From Murdochiella vaginalis (GTDB lineage Bacteria > Bacillota > Clostridia > Tissierellales > Peptoniphilaceae): a DNA stretch of 64,000 bases. A model generated the notes under the pieces. The model did no database searches, was not told the origin of the DNA, and saw only the letters and a list, made by a program, of their open reading frames with translations. This document shows, piece by piece, positions 62,503-64,000 of this stretch. Positions within the stretch are counted from its first letter, which is position 1, and every line of letters starts with the position of its first letter. The stretch is from positions 1,054,001 to 1,118,000 of the forward strand of contig NZ_LT632322.1 in NCBI RefSeq assembly GCF_900119705.1, given 5' to 3'. A program made the translations under genes and the position numbers.

Positions 62503-64000
62503 ATGGTCTGGGAATACATTGATCGGACGAAGCTTTCGCCGATGATGCAACATTACGTGCAAATTAAAGAGCAACATCCCGATTGTCTCATTTTGTATCG
62601 CTTGGGCGATTTTTATGAGCTGTTTTTTGATGATGCTTTGGTCGGTTCGCGCGTATTGGAGCTGACTCTGACCGGGCGGGATTGTGGTCTGGAAGAACGC
62701 TGCCCCATGGCGGGTGTTCCGCATCACGTGGTGGATAACTATACGGCAAAACTTGTACATGCTGGCTATAAAGTGTGTCTCGTGGAGCAGATGGAAGATC
62801 CCCGTGAGGCAGTGGGACTTGTAAAGCGAGGCATCACGAGAATCGTAACGCCCGGCACGGTGACGGACGCAGAAAATCTGGAGCGCAATGAACACAATTA
62901 TCTTTTGCTCGTCTATGCCTATCGACAGACGCTTGGCCTATGCTATGTCGATCTCTCTACAGGCCGCCTGGAGGCAACGGAAATCGCCCCGGTGAAACGA
63001 TGGGGACTGACCGTATTGGATTGGGTGGAATTGCTGCAGCCTTCTGAAGTGATTCTTCTCGAGGAAGCGGAAAATCAAGAAATAAATGATGGCATTCAGG
63101 AGTTCCTGTCCGGGAAAAAACTCTTTTTATCACGTAAGCCGCGCGGAACGGTTCATATCCGGGATCTGCATCAGGGATTAAGCGCTCGGCTCCCCGGAGG
63201 GATTCCCTCGATTTTTCGCCGGCATTTGGTGGCCCAGATTGCTCTGTATGCGCTTTTAGAGACGGTTTACGCATACCAGGAACAGCCCTTGGAGCATCTG
63301 TCTCGTGTGGAATGGGTGACGCCGCATCGCTATTTGCGATTGAATGCCGCGACGCGCGAAAACTTGGAATTAACGAGAAATTTAGAGGATGCAACTGTAC
63401 GGCATACGCTCCTTTCCGTTTTGGACCGCACGAAGACGGCGATGGGATCGCGCAAGATAGCAGATTGGCTTTCTTTTCCCTTGCTTAATCAAGAAGATAT
63501 TATTGCTCGCCAGGATATCGTTGCTTTATTTATGCAGGAGCTTTCTGCTCGTCTGACCCTGCGGGAAGCATTGGAAAATGTCTATGATCTGGAGCGCCTT
63601 CTGAGCAAACTCAGCTTTCGCCGCGGCAATGCGCGCGACTTGCTGCGTTTTGCGCAATCCCTTTCCACCCTGCCGCAGGTGATCGCCACGCTTTCAGCCT
63701 TAGAGGATCCCTGTATCGCGCTTTTATTACAGGGGCTGGATCCCTTGACGGATCTACGCGAGCACATCCTTTCGGCCATTGTGGAGGAACCACCGATTTC
63801 CGTCAACGAAGGCGGAATGATTCGCGACGGATACAGTCAAGAACTGGATGATCTGAAAAGCGGAGGGGAGCAGGCGCGATCCGCGCTGGTTACCTATGAG
63901 GAACAGGAGCGCGAACGTAGCGGTATCCGTAATTTGCGCATTATTTATCGTAAAAATCAGGGCTATTTTTTAGAAGTCACCCGGTCCAATTTGGACAAGA
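62503..64000 (+). CDS. mutS: DNA mismatch repair protein MutS, 5' part
   Basis: The frame from ATG 62503 (AGAGGAG upstream) stays open to the window edge, about 499 residues. Domain I shows YRLGDFYELFFDDA with the mismatch-recognising Phe-x-Glu, then CPMAGVPHH and VEQMEDP. Domains II and III follow (DLSTGRLEA, TRNLEDATVRHTLL). The ATPase lies beyond the edge. Confidence 0.94.
   Translation, partial: MVWEYIDRTKLSPMMQHYVQIKEQHPDCLILYRLGDFYELFFDDALVGSRVLELTLTGRDCGLEERCPMAGVPHHVVDNYTAKLVHAGYKVCLVEQMEDPREAVGLVKRGITRIVTPGTVTDAENLERNEHNYLLLVYAYRQTLGLCYVDLSTGRLEATEIAPVKRWGLTVLDWVELLQPSEVILLEEAENQEINDGIQEFLSGKKLFLSRKPRGTVHIRDLHQGLSARLPGGIPSIFRRHLVAQIALYALLETVYAYQEQPLEHLSRVEWVTPHRYLRLNAATRENLELTRNLEDATVRHTLLSVLDRTKTAMGSRKIADWLSFPLLNQEDIIARQDIVALFMQELSARLTLREALENVYDLERLLSKLSFRRGNARDLLRFAQSLSTLPQVIATLSALEDPCIALLLQGLDPLTDLREHILSAIVEEPPISVNEGGMIRDGYSQELDDLKSGGEQARSALVTYEEQERERSGIRNLRIIYRKNQGYFLEVTRSNLDK

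Overview
The window looks like one stretch of chromosome from a Gram-positive anaerobe of the Clostridia/Tissierellia type with roughly 50% GC. Supporting signs are an IspH enzyme fused to a four-repeat S1 protein, SepF-based division, a PhoB/WalR-like two-component system with a partner lipoprotein, an RseC-like protein, the nusB-xseA-xseB-ispA-argR-recN and scpA-scpB-rluB neighbourhoods, and many tightly coupled genes with strong AGGAGG ribosome binding sites. A Peptoniphilaceae-like organism is a plausible guess, but 16S or marker-gene comparison would be needed to fix it. Layout: 1-10.9 kb holds housekeeping genes: the end of a PepD dipeptidase, a DUF1292 protein, a P-loop protein, an RluA-type pseudouridine synthase, a response regulator/histidine kinase/lipoprotein operon, recX with a GIY-YIG gene on the minus strand, a PC4-like protein, a CYTH protein, greA, and a lysS carrying an extra C-terminal tRNA-binding domain. 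11-15.1 kb holds a more AT-rich heterodimeric ABC transporter of the siderophore-importer/exporter-fold type and a decayed gene. 15.2-18.5 kb holds malQ, a patatin-like hydrolase and a DapF-like epimerase. 18.5-19.6 kb is an array of nine tRNA genes in two promoter-driven blocks, closed by a terminator. 19.7-26.7 kb is the most unusual part: a seven-gene operon with a NifH-like iron protein, a lipoprotein/permease/ATPase importer of the FecBCD/BtuFCD type, NifD-like and NifK-like subunits, and a flavodoxin-like protein. Its codon use differs from the flanks, and it sits between the tRNA array and an IS-end-like hairpin, so it was probably acquired horizontally. 26.8-64 kb returns to core genes: ruvCAB, queA-tgt-yajC, recJ, rel, aspS, der, plsY, a HlyD-like protein, yggS, sepF, lspA, ung, two further pseudouridine synthases, comM, efp, nusB, xseAB, ispA, argR, recN, a NUDIX gene, an M50 protease, scpAB, a HI0933-type flavoprotein, cmk, plsC, ispH-rpsA, miaB and the start of mutS. 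The main biological idea is that the 11-14.8 kb transporter and the 19.7-26.6 kb nitrogenase-like operon share an almost identical inverted repeat (GTTAG-N6-CTAAC-ATA) just upstream. In the first case it covers the -35 box of a clear promoter. The half-sites resemble those of DtxR/IdeR iron boxes. Together these suggest one metal-responsive regulon for taking up an iron chelate or metal-tetrapyrrole and reductively modifying it. The D-like subunit keeps the three cysteines that hold the inter-subunit Fe-S cluster but lacks the FeMo-cofactor ligands; the K-like subunit has lost the canonical cluster cysteines. This is therefore a reductase of the DPOR/COR/CfbCD kind in architecture, not a nitrogen-fixing enzyme, and its substrate is unknown.
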